Assembly: GCA_024699855.1 (NCBI GenBank) | Contig: JAMPIQ010000002.1 | Coordinates: forward strand, 11,594,001-11,658,000 | DNA: 64,000 nucleotides | Direction: 5' to 3' | DNA from: Aphelenchoides besseyi | Taxonomy: Eukaryota > Nematoda > Chromadorea > Rhabditida > Aphelenchoididae | Shown: positions 24,225-37,635 of the stretch, in pieces | Numbering within the stretch: position 1 is the stretch's first letter | Layout of the letters: every line of letters starts with the position of its first letter | Program-made: the position numbers and the translations under genes | The notes under the pieces: generated by a model | Database searches by the model: none | The model's input: the letters and a program-made list of their open reading frames with translations, nothing else | Told to the model about the DNA's origin: nothing

Positions 24225-24757
24225 ATGGACGAAAGTGCAAAACAGACGTTGAAGAGCATTCCATTGATGAAAAAGAATGCGGGACCTCGCGACGGCGATA
24301 TGTGGTTGGATCGACTTCAAGAAGAATTTCAAACACTCATCAAACTGATCGAGTCAAACAAAGAAAAGGACGCTGATTGGTTTCGAATTGAGGCAAACGA
24401 AGATGGAACTCGTTGGTTTGGCAAATGTTGGTATTATCACAATATGGTAAAGTAAGTAGTTTGTCGAGTTCTTTTCATTGTTTCAACGCTTTTAGATACG
24501 AATTTGAGATCGAATTCGATATTCCAATTACGTATCCGAAGACCGCACCGGAGATTGCAATTCCATCACTAGATGGGAAAACGGCGAAGATGTATCGTGG
24601 AGGTAAAATCTGTTTGAGCGACCACTTCAAACCACTTTGGGCTCGAAATGCTCCTAAATTTGGGATTGCTCACGTTTTAACACTTGGTCTGAGTCCGTGG
24701 TTGGCGGTGGAAGTGCCGTCGTTGGTTGAACGTGGCGTCATCAATCCACCAAAATAA
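24225..24757 (+). CDS. ufc-1: UFM1-conjugating enzyme 1 (E2)
   Basis: Two exons (24225-24451, 24496-24757) encode about 162 residues, close to the normal UFC1 length. The catalytic cysteine (codon 24611-24613) lies in [20 protein letters not shown], the family signature, preceded by the E2-like core [23 protein letters not shown]1 carries activated UFM1 as a thioester and passes it to the E3 complex at the endoplasmic reticulum in ribosome quality control. A ttccag acceptor ends 18 bases before the ATG, so the mRNA may be trans-spliced. AATAAA follows at about 24782. Confidence 0.95.
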
Positions 24758-24964
24758 TCGCGCTTAATTTATTGGACGTTAAATAAACTAACTTGAAAAC
24801 ATGTATGATTATCGTTAGCTTAAGGTTTAAACTATTTACGACCTGTTGATATTTTCTTATTAGCGAGATTTTTATGTTAGGAATCGCGTGAAAAAATTCA
24901 CGTTCACGAGTTAATTTCTTTGATTTGCAGAACCCTTATGTTTGACTGAAAATTTGCATTGGAC

Positions 24965-26118
24965 ATGACCACGACAGACAAGATGATTGATGACGAAGTA
25001 GGTTTATCCCATAGTTTCTTTTTCATCGTTTATTTTTAGATTGGTCATTTGCGAAAGACTTTGGTTCGTTCGAATGCCACTTGTGATGATGACGACACGA
25101 ACTTACGTTCCACTGATCAACCAGTTCGTTTAGTCAGTTCACAAACTAAGCCTGCACTATCTTCTTCTGCTTCTAAAGGTAAAATGTAGTGGTAGACGTT
25201 TTTTGACTTTTTCACGCAGATTCTACCTGTTTTACCGATGCCACGGACACGGATTTGCATTCTTTCATTGTCAAAACACTGCATAAAAACGAAAAGGACA
25301 GGAAACTGATTCTGCGGACCGAAGAAACTTTGATCAAGCTTCTCAACGATGAGCACCGTCAATCTGTTACATTTGAGGAAATGACAAGCTATGAACGAAT
25401 GATTGTTCATCGTGTAGCCGCTTGGTTCGGTTTGGATCACAATGTATCACAGAGTGGCAAGAATATTGTGGCTTCTAAAACAGACAAAGCAAAGATGTTC
25501 GTTATTTCTATTGCATTTCTTAATCATATAATTGAATTTTAGTCCTGAACGTGATTTCAAATCGCTTATTATTGCTGGAAAACCGTACACTGACGTAGAG
25601 ACTGGTCGGTCGACGTTGAAATCTCGTTCTTCTTTTGGCTCGACACCTACCAGTTGTTCTATGGCTGCAATGACTGCAGGTTCTTCAAGACAACGCGGGA
25701 ATCAAAATATGTACTATACGTGGCAACCATTTCCAATGGTTTTCAATCCACCGCAGGTAGTTGATTTGAAACAGTTGCTTAGTTTTGCTTATTTCCAGCA
25801 ACCACTTTGCTCGTTGATGCAAATTCCAAGTAATCAATCTGGCAAGTACGAAACCTATCAAGCAATGCCTCAAATACCGTGGTTTCCGGGCGCTAATGTT
25901 TATTCTGGCTATCAGGTTCTTAGCTTTCAAAATTCGGTGTTCAAAATTGTTTTTAGAATAACATGACATTCCAACCGCAGTGCTCAACGACAACCGGTTA
26001 CTCTTCTCTTAACTGTTCTTATCCTTATGATGTACAGTCTCAACAACTTAATAATTTCACCGCCAAGATGGACTCCAACGTTTCATTTGTCACCCAACCG
26101 AGCACTCGTAACTATTAG
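24965..26118 (+). CDS. R3H-domain protein (R3HDM/ARPP21/encore type)
   Basis: Exon 1 (24965-24997) starts MTTTDKMIDDE. Later exons carry an R3H domain (about 25290-25500) with the typical word SYERMIVHRVAAWFGLDHN and flanking basic residues. A SUZ-like piece follows (PERDFKSLI), then a long Ser/Gln/Tyr/Pro-rich tail to 26118. R3H domains bind single-stranded nucleic acid. In the R3HDM/ARPP21/encore group they occur in cytoplasmic RNA-binding proteins acting on mRNA stability or localisation. It lies about 200 bases after UFC1 on the same strand. The protein is shorter than vertebrate relatives. The RNA target is unknown. Confidence 0.8.
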
Positions 26119-26329
26119 CTAATTAGAAGACTTCCAAAAAATGATTATGTAAATACCTTTTCATGTGCTTCGTAATCATCGAACTTTGTTGTGCTACGCA
26201 CAAATACGGGGATGATTAATGAAAACGGGGATTATAATTGATTATAGTTGTATAGACATAATATGTTTGTATTGTTTTAGTGTACATAAACTGGGTTTCT
26301 ATAAGCATCTGTGTATAGTATTCTTTCGT

Positions 26330-28296
26330 TTATTTTTTGTATCTGAAGTAAGCGATCAGACTTAAAGCTAAGAACAACGCAGAAACTCCTAAAAAGCTGC
26401 TCGTAAGTAGAAATGTGCTGTTGGATTGAGGCTCTTCCGGAACTCCTAAATTTTGGTGTTAGAATGCAACTCATAAAGAACTTTACGATACAAATCAATT
26501 GTATCTTACCTTCAATTTTCTCAGCCAACGCACTGCTGGGCATTTGAATTGTAACGTTTTTGGACAGAGACAATTCAAAATACTGATCTTTTGATGCGGA
26601 ACGAGCAGTTCGTACGGGCATTTTGGTGCAGAGTTCGGGGAAGTTGTAATCAGGAGAGATATCAATTGAGCAGTAGAAGAAGACTTCACTTGGTCCGGGG
26701 AATTTGAAGGCTTTTAAAGGAAAGAAATATATTATATCGTCGTTAACACGCAGACGTTGCATAGGTCGAAGAACTTGCGAATGAATTGAACATCTAAAAG
26801 TTTGAATAACCACCGAATTAAGAATATCACACAAACCCGGAACTATCAATCAAATTCACTCTTACAGTGTTGTTGTCATCGGTGGCATAACATGAGTGAA
26901 CAAACATGTTGAATTGCTGTTGATCTAAAGGTATTTTGGTCGTAATTATTTTCGCTTTTTACTGACCCTTGGATGCAGCTTTTCCTTTGACAGTCAAAGT
27001 TATCATATCGCCAATTTTTACTGCGCTGTTAATTGAATGATTAAATGGTCCCTCGCCCTTCTGTATCTCCAGTTGAACACTTTCGGTCAATTTCTCAAAA
27101 TGTTGATTGGCGTATAATTTTGTCTCTGGCTCCATTGCTGATCTGAATTTCAAGTATGCTATTCACAAGAAAACTACAACATACGTGTCGATACTGTTTG
27201 CCGATTTCGGGGCAATAACCGGATTGGAAGTCGATTCATGATCACGAATCATGGTAGTAGATGTGCCAGATGGAGTTGTTTTCATTCTTTCTTCACCAGA
27301 AACCACAAGTAAATCGGCATCGCTATTGGTGGTTGCCTGTGACGAGGAGACAGGATTAAAATCGTCGATCACTTCGGGTGTATTTGTATTGACAATTGAC
27401 CACGAACTTCGATTTCCGTAGGCTCGAGTTGTGGCAGCTTTGGACAACAGTTCGCTTTTGGCATCTGCAAGCGAATTCTCTTTTTCTTCTGATGAATATA
27501 AACGTTTCGTGGTCTAAAATTAAGGAATCAATTAAAGTTCAAGAAAGTAAGTGAACCGGAAGTGTCGTGTGGATGTAAAATGTATCCGATGGCGAGTTTC
27601 GAGACGCTTGAAACGGATACAAACCAGGTGGTTGATTTGGTGCATAAAACGGTGAATTCGGAAGATTCCATCCGTTTGCAGGACGGTTATCTAAATCGGA
27701 TATGAAGTGTCAATTAACGAAATGCTCATACCAACAATCGGAATGATCGGTTTGGATAATGAAAGTGGATGTCGACGAATTTCATTTCCAATTCGATTCG
27801 TAATCGTGTTTGGCGAATAAGGTTGTTGACAAACGAACGCGTATTGCTTGTCAGCAACAGTCTGAGTAAGTTTATCCATTTGAACATAAACACGGTTTTC
27901 TATTGTCTCAACCAACTGAAACGTTAATGTGAAGGTAAGATTCTAAAAGCAAGCAACTTCGTGAATATTTTGCGTAACATGAGTGCCACAACGGTCGTTT
28001 GGAATGGAAAACAAAATGTTTTCGGTGAGTATGGCATTGTAGTAGACACATTCGTGTACATTGCCGTAACCCATCGAATAGATGATTCCCGAGAATGGGC
28101 GATCAAATGCGATTGATGCGGTTATACCACTTGCAGTGCACATTGCATTGACAACTAAAAGAAGATTAATAGACAAAAGATTTTCCCAAATACTTTTGAC
28201 TTGTGGGCTGTTCGAACCACCGAGATCTCCATAATTCTGTCCAGAAACAACCGTTAAAGAGAAGACGAAGTAAACGACTTGTAACAATCGTGACAT
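26330..28296 (-). CDS. ZP-domain membrane protein (cuticlin-like)
   Basis: The ATG at 28296 starts a signal peptide (MSRLLQVVYFVFSLTVVSG). A ZP-N-like half follows with Cys at MCTASG, HECVYY, DRCGTH and FVCQQ. A Ser/Thr-rich linker of roughly 190 residues separates it from a ZP-C-like half (VQLEIQKGEGPFNHSI, VHSCYATD, VFFYCSID, PELCTKM). The C-terminus has a single membrane span (FLGVSALFLALSLIAYF) and a short basic tail ending at 26330. ZP proteins polymerise after cleavage; in nematodes they build cuticle and apical matrix. The long inserted linker is unusual for cuticlins. A converging 3' end faces the R3H gene. Confidence 0.8.
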
Positions 28297-29139
28297 ATCG
28301 AAACTGTTCAATCAACAGTCATTAACATTCTAAAACAGTACAATAATAGTGCAAGAGTGCTACAAACGATTGAATGTTGTCACAACTTAAAGCGTATATT
28401 CAATCACCAGAGTATTCGCAAAAGTAATACAACGCCGAAGAAATTTGTATTCAATTACACGACATCAATGACAAATTTCTTCTTTTCGTAAGGCCGAATA
28501 CGAAATCGGTCACTCATATTCTGTGGTGCATTCAATCCGCGCATCGTCGAATTCCAATCGCTCTTGTGACCTTCTCGATACAATGCCCTCAATTATTTCA
28601 TTTCAAACCAACTGTCCGTTCTGAAATGCGGGTTGCGAGGGTGTCGATTGTAATTACACTGTTGCTCTCTTTTCCCGCATGTCCGTCACTTAAACTCTAC
28701 CACTGCAATAACCATCTATAGTAAAACATGAGGATTTTCGACAAACCACTCGTCCATAACCGTTTACTCTGCTTGTTTCATACGAACCTTTAAATCACAC
28801 TCAAAGCATCTGAACAACGAAATTCAAATAAAATCAGATTGAAAAGTTGGACGAGGACAATGATCTCCAGTTAAGTGGATGTGCAGAAAGTTCAGTACGC
28901 TCGTCAACAAACCTTTCAACGTGAAACAGTTGTAATAGCCATCTCCATTAATATCTACAGTTATATTAAGTTTATAAACCGAATTACATAACCGTTGACT
29001 TAGATCGACAAAACGCAATGAATCCGCTTGGGACTCAAAAATGAAACGTTGGTGAATCGTTGCAGCGAAACGAGTTTTACTTTGTCTTGTTGTAACTTTT
29101 CGTTGTTTAATTGTTTGTGGATTTTATGGACTAAATCCG
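28297..29139. other. Divergent promoter region between ZP gene and golgin gene
   Basis: About 840 bases between two gene starts pointing away from each other. A 64-codon minus ORF (29018-28824) is open but unsupported. No repeats seen. Confidence 0.45.
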
Positions 29140-32100
29140 ATGTCTCGTTGGCGCGATCAACTGAACGCCGTTGGATCGAATGCGTTCGACTTCGTTCAAC
29201 GAATTTCCAATGAGTTGGCCACCGAATCAGAAATCGACCCGGCTACTGAACTTCAGGTTTGTAAACGTTTCAATCGTGTCCACTTCTTTTCGATTTAGTA
29301 CCACAAAGACCAGGCAATGAAATTGGAGCGTGATTTCATTAAATGTCAATCTGAGTTGGCCGAGCGAAACAAGGAAATTGAAACACTCACTCATAGTGTT
29401 CAAGAAGCGCATGAAGAGGTGGAATTAACGCGACAAACATTTTTGAATCGAATTGCTGCTAAAGAATTGGAGTTGGAAAAAGCACAGGTAAACACTCGGC
29501 AATTGTTTAACTGGTTTTGTTCAGCATGAAATCGAGAAGATGCGCGATGCTCATAACTTTTCCGATTGGTCGGAGAACGGACACGATAGCAGTCAAATTG
29601 AATTGGAACTCGAAGTTGTTCGAGCTGAGAAAGCTGCTCTTTCCGACCAGGTATTCAGAAGTGTATTCATGTGACTTTCCTTATTTTTTAGCTAACATCT
29701 CTAACAAAACAGTTGGAAGAAACAAAACGTAAACAAACCGACAATTTCGATTCGTGGAGCAATCCAATGGTTTCGTCCGACGAGATCGATGAGCTTAAAG
29801 CGGAGCTCAACAACAGCAATGAACGAACGGAATCGCTTCGACAAGAGATGTCGAGACTTATCGAAAAGGTAAATTATTTCACGTTGAACCCCATTGAACT
29901 CCAATCAATTCTCCTACTCTGTGGTTCTTACTATCAAGAACAATAGTGATGATCGAAGTTTTTCTTAACTATTGTACTATAGAATCAAGCATTGTTGTCT
30001 GAGTGTTCGGAGCGACAAGAGGTCTGTCAACGTCTTGAACATCAACTTACAGCCATTCAAACGATGAATGCAACAGTAAGTAAAGCAAAAGATTTCGGTC
30101 AAAATTCTATTTGCAGGCTCATTCGGCTGAATTGGACAATCTGCGTTCTCAAATCGCAAAGTACGAAGACGAGAACCGGAAAATACGACAGCAATTAGAC
30201 GACGTTATTCAGCAAAATCAGCAGCTACTGAAGGCACACAGTTCACCAGCACAAGTCAACGAAGGTCTTGAATACGTTGAGTTGCTAGCGAAAGAAATGT
30301 TAAGAACTCAATCGCTTGTGCAAACCTCTTTACTGAACATGAAAGAATTGAAATCGAATTCTCAATCCGATAATGAAGTATGTTCTACCGGCTATTAATT
30401 TATTGTTCCGATTAACAAAAACCTCAATTCTAGGTTCACAAGAAACTTGCCGTAGCGCAGAAAGAACTCGCTGAATATCGTCATTTAAGACAGTTAGCTA
30501 AAAGTGTAAGTCTACAGTTTATTTCGATAATTTCTTCTACTTACTAGTGCCTTAATGATGAAAACTCGACTGAAACTTCAAATATCGATGGTCCTTTGTC
30601 AACAGAAAGTTGGAATGAATTTGAATCAGACAATGTAAGTCAACTCTTTTTGCTCTTTATCGCTAAAATCTCATTTATTTCAAAAAACGTGTTAAACTTG
30701 GTTTTTAAATTCAGCCCATTCCTCTGCTTGTAAAATCATGTGTCCAGCAAGCCAAAATTTATCGTGACCAATGTAAAGTACTTAATAAGCAACTGTCGGA
30801 GACCATAAAACAACATAATAGCGAAACCATTACAAATTCCGAAAAGATGGAGTTTGACTTAAAAAATCAAAATGAAACGGTAGGAACGATAGGTGATGAA
30901 GTCGAGTTTCACTGAGACATTTAGTTAAAACAACAGTTGATAGATGCAAGTGAGCAGTTAGCACAAATTCTCGCAGATAAGCGTCTTGCTGTGGATGAGG
31001 CTCAACTGCTTTCGAGAAAAGTAGACGATTTAAGCTCCCAATTGAATGAAATGACCGAACAACTAAATCAAGCTGGCAAGCAAGAAGTATGTTAAGATAG
31101 TAACCTTGTAAACTTCATATATAAAACAATTTATTAGCTGATCACTGTTTTTGTATATTCATTTTAGGGCGAGGTTACGAACAGCGCTCAAGAACTGGAG
31201 AACATGTGCGCAGAGAATCAAGCACTTCAAAAAGAACATCAACGTCTGGAAACTGAACTTCAATGTGTCGCCGCTCAAGCCGAAGAATACGTTTCTGTTC
31301 ATAAGGCTGAAAAAGAAGAAGTATGCAGTGGTCATGTTCTGTTTATACGCTTAAGTTTAGTTGGAAGCCAAAGTCAATGACGCGAACGAGACAATCAAAC
31401 GCTACACCAATCAACTTCAAGAACAAGCACAAGCATTTGAGACCGAACGCGTAGCAATACGTCAAGCAGTTACTGAAGAGTTCATGCACGTATGCCAAAT
31501 TTAATTCGATTAAAGCTCATTATTTTTACATTTAGCGTTTGGATGTTGCCAACAAACAACTCGAAGAATACGAAACCGATCGAAATAAATTAATTCAATT
31601 CTACGAGTCAGCAAAAGAAGCAAGCAATCAAGTAAGTGGTCTATTACGTATTGTTGCGTGATTTCGATTTAGAATGCAAATCACTACCAAAACCTTGTTA
31701 GCGAATGTTGTTTCTTCGTGGAAAGTATACGTGCTCAAAGCGGTTTGTCTATTCAACCTGAGCATACCACCGATTTGAAAGAAGCTCTCCATCAACTGTC
31801 AGTTGACATAAACCAAAAAATCACGGAGATAAAGAATCATGGAGACAAAACGATTGCAGATCTTCAGAAGGTATTTGAAACAATAAGATTAGAATCAGTA
31901 TAAAATTCTAGCAACTCACTGAATTGAACAGCACAATTGATCGCTTGAAACACGAGAACGAATATCTTCAAGGCTGCAACGTGAGTAACGAACAGCGTAT
32001 CGAGTCAATTCAAACCGAGAATGATCGATTGAAAGCGGAAACCGTTGCGACTGAAGAGAAATTGCACGAGCTGATATCCGAACGAAAAAACTTGGTTGAA

Positions 32101-33130
32101 GGCACGGCAGAAGCGGAGATCTACCGGCGTTATACACAAGACAAAATTGAGAAGAAACAACAGGAACTGGACGAGGCAAATGCTCGAATTCAGCAGAAAG
32201 AAACGGAAAACGAATAGTCAGTTACTTTGCTTGACTTTACTATTAGCCTTATTACTTACAGTTATCGTCTCAATTTGGAAAAACAACAAATGGAAAATGA
32301 ACAACTTCAAAAGAAAGTCAACGGTATCAGCATGACGGTAAAAGATTTGCAGTCCACATACGTGGAGTGTCAAAACCAACTTCGAGTTACGGAGGAAGTT
32401 TCTGCCAAACAAATCTCCGATCTATCGGAGTTGATTAGCGTAAGTGTTTGGTATTGAAATGCCGGAAAAATGAGTTTTATTAATTTTAGGAACTTCAAAC
32501 GGAAAAGGAAGCGACAGATAAGAATTATGAAAAAGTAATTGCACAGCTTCAAGTTGCTGAGAATCGTATCCAGGATCTACAAGCTGAGGTTGAGTTGTTG
32601 GAAAATCGAAAGCCCTCCACAAACTCACCAACAACCGTCCAAGAAGGAAGTTCAGTTGACATTAAAGCTACTAGCGCATCGACGTTCTCTGTACCGCCAA
32701 TTCTAAGACAATTCATTATATCGGCAGTTACATGCGAAGAACAACAACGAGCCGATGGAGCGCTTTTGTTGGCTAATTTGATTGGCTGCACTGCTGAGGT
32801 TGGTAAATTTGTTTGATACTTACGCTTACTTTGTAGGAGAAACAACGAATTGAACAGTCCTATCGACCAAAATCTGGTTGGGGATCATTCTTTGGCGGCC
32901 AAAAACAGTCAGCTGCTCAACATCCGCAAAACTTTCGAGAGCTCTATCAACAATTTGTCGAGTTCCTGGAACGTGAAAGTTCGCTAACAACTGTGACTCC
33001 GGCCAACGTGGAGTCGAAAGAGCCAATGATGATCAACAACGATCTTGAACCTCCACAACTCAAATCCGGTTCGTCGAGCACGGAGTTGCGAAAGATTCTG
33101 GACAACGAGGAAACTTCTTCTACTACGTAA
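29140..33130 (+). CDS. Long coiled-coil golgin, GMAP-210/TRIP11-like
   Basis: Many short exons beginning MSRWRDQLNAVGSNAF encode a protein almost entirely of heptad-type sequence rich in Glu, Gln, Lys and Leu, from about 29290 to 32640. Near the C-terminus (about 32690-32890) is a small globular helical segment (LLLANLIGCTAEEKQRIEQ) followed by WGSFFG. This resembles the GRAB domain by which GMAP-210-type golgins bind Arf1 on Golgi membranes. The N-terminus could form the amphipathic curvature-sensing helix of that family, but this is inference. It ends at 33130, with AATAAA near 33290. Another long golgin is the main alternative. Confidence 0.65.
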
Positions 33131-33701
33131 TTACCTCAACTTCTGCCAAGGTATTATAACTACCGGTTTATTGTACATAAGAGCGAACATTTCTTGAAAA
33201 GGTTTAAAACATAAGAATTAGTTATGGTGCCAATTTTGTTAACGTATTTTGTTTAAGCATAAAATGTGTGAGCTTTTAATAATTACGTCGAATAAACGTG
33301 TAGCTTATTGCGTCTAAATCGTCTTTATTACAAACCAAGCAAATTACAATAACCGGAATGGAAACTAAACCGTAAGTGAAGTTGATTAAAAACGGATTCT
33401 GAGCAAAGATTGCACACTTTTAGACCGTGTAAGTTTGTTAGATCAGAAGTTATAGGAAGCTAATAGGAATATGAACAATTGCTATGAACTGATTATTCTC
33501 GGGACTAAACTATCAGATAAACAAGCTAGAAGAAAATCTGTTAGTTATTGCACAGAAGAATCATGTTTTTGATTATCAAAGAAAAGCTTATTGCACGAAG
33601 AAGTTGTGAAAGTAGCCAAATTAAAAGATAAAAGTTAAGATTGCAATAATTAAGGTCAAGAATATGAAAGATTAAAAAGAGAGAAACATCAGAATTGCTG
33701 A
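33131..33701. other. Convergent 3' regions of golgin and KIDINS220 genes
   Basis: AT-rich DNA between two converging genes, with no ORF of note. Polyadenylation signal for the golgin gene near 33290. Confidence 0.5.
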
Positions 33702-36700
33702 TTAAGACTTTGGCCTACGTTCTGGACTTCTGTTCAGTAAACTTTGTCGAGAACCCGCTAATGACCTTATGCTGTCCTCATCTTCGTCTCCGTATGCGTT
33801 CTCTTCCAACTCGGGAGTATCCAATTTGCCTTGTGGTGAAGGTGTGTCGCGTTTGTGATCTTCAATATTGTCGTGCATCGTTGATCCGCCGTTTGGTTGT
33901 TCTTCGTGGATGCTGATCAAGTTTGTACTGCCACGAATTTCACTTAATGGTTTCGATGTTCGAGTTTTAAGTGATGTCGTATCCATCGGTCGATTCAAGG
34001 CTGGACGCCATACACGTAACGCTTCAATAAACAGTTTGAAGAGCGTCCAATCACCAAGTGGCAACTGAAAATACAAACTGTTTTCACTACTATAAAATTT
34101 TGCTTACTTGTAAAATTTGGCGAAGATCATCCAATTCACAGGACTGTAGTGCCAATCCATTCAAGTTGTTTTCAACCAAACTGTTCGTGATAATTGAAAT
34201 TTTTTCATTCGCAATATTCAATCGTTCAACCAACTTGCAAATCTCACCAATAGACATCTTTGGCAATGGACGAGTGATGGTTGACCAGACATCAGAATCA
34301 TCGAACAAAAACTGCGCGTTTTGAAGTTGATGTTGTTCGAATTGAGAGAACGAGAAAAGTTCACGTTCATCGTTCAAATTCGTTTGACCGTGTTCTTCGA
34401 TGATTTGCTCACGAATCAACTTCTTCAGATAGGGATCCAAATTTGATGTACACGGCGAGAACGACTTCAAATGACCGATTGTAAGTTGTTCGGTTTTTGC
34501 AGTTGAAAGTCGCTTCATGATTTGTTCGAATTCAGCAGGATTGCGATCCAAGTCGGTAAGAGTGCTTTTGGTCGGTAAAAGAGATTTGGATCGTTCGTAC
34601 AATTCGGCTATTGGCATCGAATCATCAACGTTGTCTAAGCCGCAGTCCACCAGAAATGTCATTCGAAACGGCCACTGTTCAAGTAAACTAATCCACATGT
34701 AAAGCAGAAACCACGAGAATTCAACTTCGAACGAGCGCAGTAAACGACCAGTAAGTGCAATAGAGTTGACAATTCGACGCATCAGACGCGGATTCATGTT
34801 AACAAAGTAGTCGTGTGATGGAAAAAGTTGGCTGAATTCACTTGACATCAACGAGTTTACAAGATTGTCTTTTGCGGCTGCTTGATTTGACGCAACATTT
34901 AGTCCTTCTTTTTCGCGTAGTGAAAGTCGAGAGCCACGAAGCGATTGAGATCGTCGACGTTCCAACCATCCACCGTTGGAAGTTTGAGTTGTGATGTTTT
35001 GACGTCGTTGAAGTTGTTGAAGTGCTGTGTGATGGAGATAAAATGGCATACTGATAATGTTCTTGATGTAATCATGACCCGTAATTTCGTAGTTAACATT
35101 CGTACCGCGTAAATTGTTCTGAAGAGCCGAAACTATGATGTGCGGATCAGCAGCAATAATGACAATATACGGAACGTTTTGTCGCGAACCAAAAAATAAA
35201 GAAATTGCATCCAAGAGTTGAACCATCGAGTTTTGTTCGCAACTATCCAATCCATCAACCATAATCACAAGACGCGTCTGAGAGTTTGTAAACGCATCCA
35301 AAGCATGAATAAGCGACGTCAATAAATCGACTTCTTTTTGTAGTTTTTGGACAAGTCGTTCGAATGGAATAGAGTGTAGTCGATGAGAAATACGTTTGAT
35401 TCGTCGTTGCGGAATATTGATCAACATCTTGACCACAAACAAATACAACGGAACTGTCGCACAGAATAGGAATAGCGATGTGAAAGCAATAAATCCAATA
35501 AACACGCTGGCCATTTCTTCGGTTCCAGTAACGTACTTGATAAGTAGAATTAGTGCAATAAAAAACGAAACGAATGTTAAAATAAAGAAGAATAATACCG
35601 GAATACCACATAATGTTCGTAGTTTGGATTCGGTTTGAGTGTGTCCCTTGAAAGCAGCGAATAGACGAACAGCAACCGGACCGTAATGTTCTTCAGCCGC
35701 CGTAAACAGTGAAAGAACGATATTCGTGAGCGCTTGATCACCACCGACGAATGAAAGCCGATGATCGTCGGAGAAAAGGAAACTGACTGGACTAACAATA
35801 AGCTCTTTGTCCGTGCGAATCGGAGCATTCAACGTCGCCACACTAATCACTAACTTCAGACGAGCTAATGAACGAGCAATTAGACGAGCTAACGCGATAG
35901 AACTGTTCCAAAGACGAATCTCACTGCCATAGTAAATAAAACTGTAGGTAGAAAGTAGTAAAATGAAACCAATAGCTCCAATAACTAACGGATACAGAAT
36001 ACTCAATGATGCTTGAATTAGTGTGAATAACGAAACAATAAGTAGAGACAATACAGAACATATGACGAAGCATATTAGAATCAGCGTCCATGACCAATAT
36101 AACTCGAGACCATCCAACCAACTTCGCGAAAAACTCTTCATCGATTCCCGCATTTTGGGTAACAAAAACGATTTGCCTGAGCCCCATTTTGCGTATAGAC
36201 CAATGCTCAGCGGTAGCGAAAGATTCGGTTCACAAACGATATCGGCCAACACGTCACTGTACGCTTCGAAACCAAGCAAGTTTTTCAAATCAGCATCAAT
36301 TCCAATTGGTCCAAAAATTGTAGGCAGAATAGGAGTTGCACTTTCCTGATCAATCGAATATGGAGTTTCGCCAACTTTATTCGGACGATACAAGAGTTTT
36401 GAGTCACCAGGATTTACGAGCAGAATTTGAGCCAAACGTTTTGATCGTGCACGTAAAGCCAAATGTAGAGCGTTATCACCGGCATTATCCACAGCACTAA
36501 TCTTGGCACCGGAATGAACAAGTAATTGGCACAGAGCAATATCTCGATTCTTGACTGCTCGAAGTAGAGCTGTATCACCGTCTTTGTTCTTTTGTTCCAA
36601 ATTCGGTTTCTTCTCCAACAAAGCCAAAACAATGTCGGTATACGATTTGTCAATAGCGAGATGAAGAGGCGTTCGATTTTCGGAGTCTTTGGCGTTCACA

Positions 36701-37635
36701 TCGGCATGCTTCTCCAACAACATTCGAATTAGATGAATGTTTCCACTTCGAACGGCACTTGCCAAAATCGAATTGCCAAATCGATCAACTGTGTTAACAT
36801 AAGCACCAGAATGAATAAGAGCTTGTGCTATTTCAGTATATCCCTCACGTGCAGCAATTCCCAACGCCGAGAGTCCATTGTAATCAACGACGTTGACATT
36901 CGGTTCGCGTGACAAAAGTAACTCTACAACTTTTCGATGACATCCACGAGCTGCCAACATTAGTGCGGTGGAAGAGTACATTCCAATGGCATCTACTTCA
37001 GCACCAGCATTTAGCAATTCTTCCACAATCTCTGTGTAACCTTTTCGAGCTGCCCATATCAATGCTGTGCTTCCGAACTTGTCACTAGAGTTGACTTCAG
37101 CGCCGGAATTCAGTAAAACGTGAACAACATCGGCGTAACCTCGACCAGCAGCAATAATCAACGGTGTGAGACCATCTTCTTCACCAACAATATTGACATG
37201 AGCATGGTATTCAAGTAGTACCTTCACAGCATCTAAGCGATTTTTGTAACAAGCCCACATCAACGATGTCCACCCCATAATGTCGGATTGGTCGATGCTG
37301 GCATTAGCTTCGAGTAGTAGGCGAACACAATCTGCATGTCCTTGATGAGCGGCACATAACAAGGCAGTCCATCCATCATTATCTGTTTCATCAACATCGA
37401 TTTCATTGCGGAATCGATCAATCACTGCTGCATGACCACATCGAGAAGCGACAATCAAAAGTGTTTCACCATCTTGATTTCGCATAATACTTGGAGCAAT
37501 GAGCGGTGGAATGCTTGGCACTTGGCCGCTTTCAACTGTGCCGAAGATTTCATTGATGAGTGGAGCAATATTTTGTTCGGCCAACGACGTGGTTGTTGTA
37601 TCGTGCAAATTAGCGGACTCAATCAATTGCAACAT
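33702..37635 (-). CDS. KIDINS220/ARMS-like ankyrin + KAP P-loop NTPase membrane scaffold
   Basis: One very large exon (37635 to about 34110) plus a last exon (34076-33702) encode about 1300 residues. There are 11-12 ankyrin repeats (about 37490-36360), then a KAP-family NTPase with Walker A GLYAKWGSGKSFLL (about 36200-36160) and Walker B-like VIMVDGLDS (about 35275-35245). Four membrane spans are inserted in it (about 36080-35940 and 35600-35420). The C-terminal segment includes GDWTLFKLF and an acidic tail. In mammals KIDINS220 couples neurotrophin and other receptors to signalling at the plasma membrane. Start chosen at ATG 37635, two bases after a tttag acceptor; a non-coding exon with a GTAAGT donor near 37672 probably lies upstream. 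No lesions seen. Confidence 0.92.

Noticed and set aside
28824..29018. 64-codon minus-strand ORF in the ZP/golgin promoter
   Set aside because: No support beyond an open frame.
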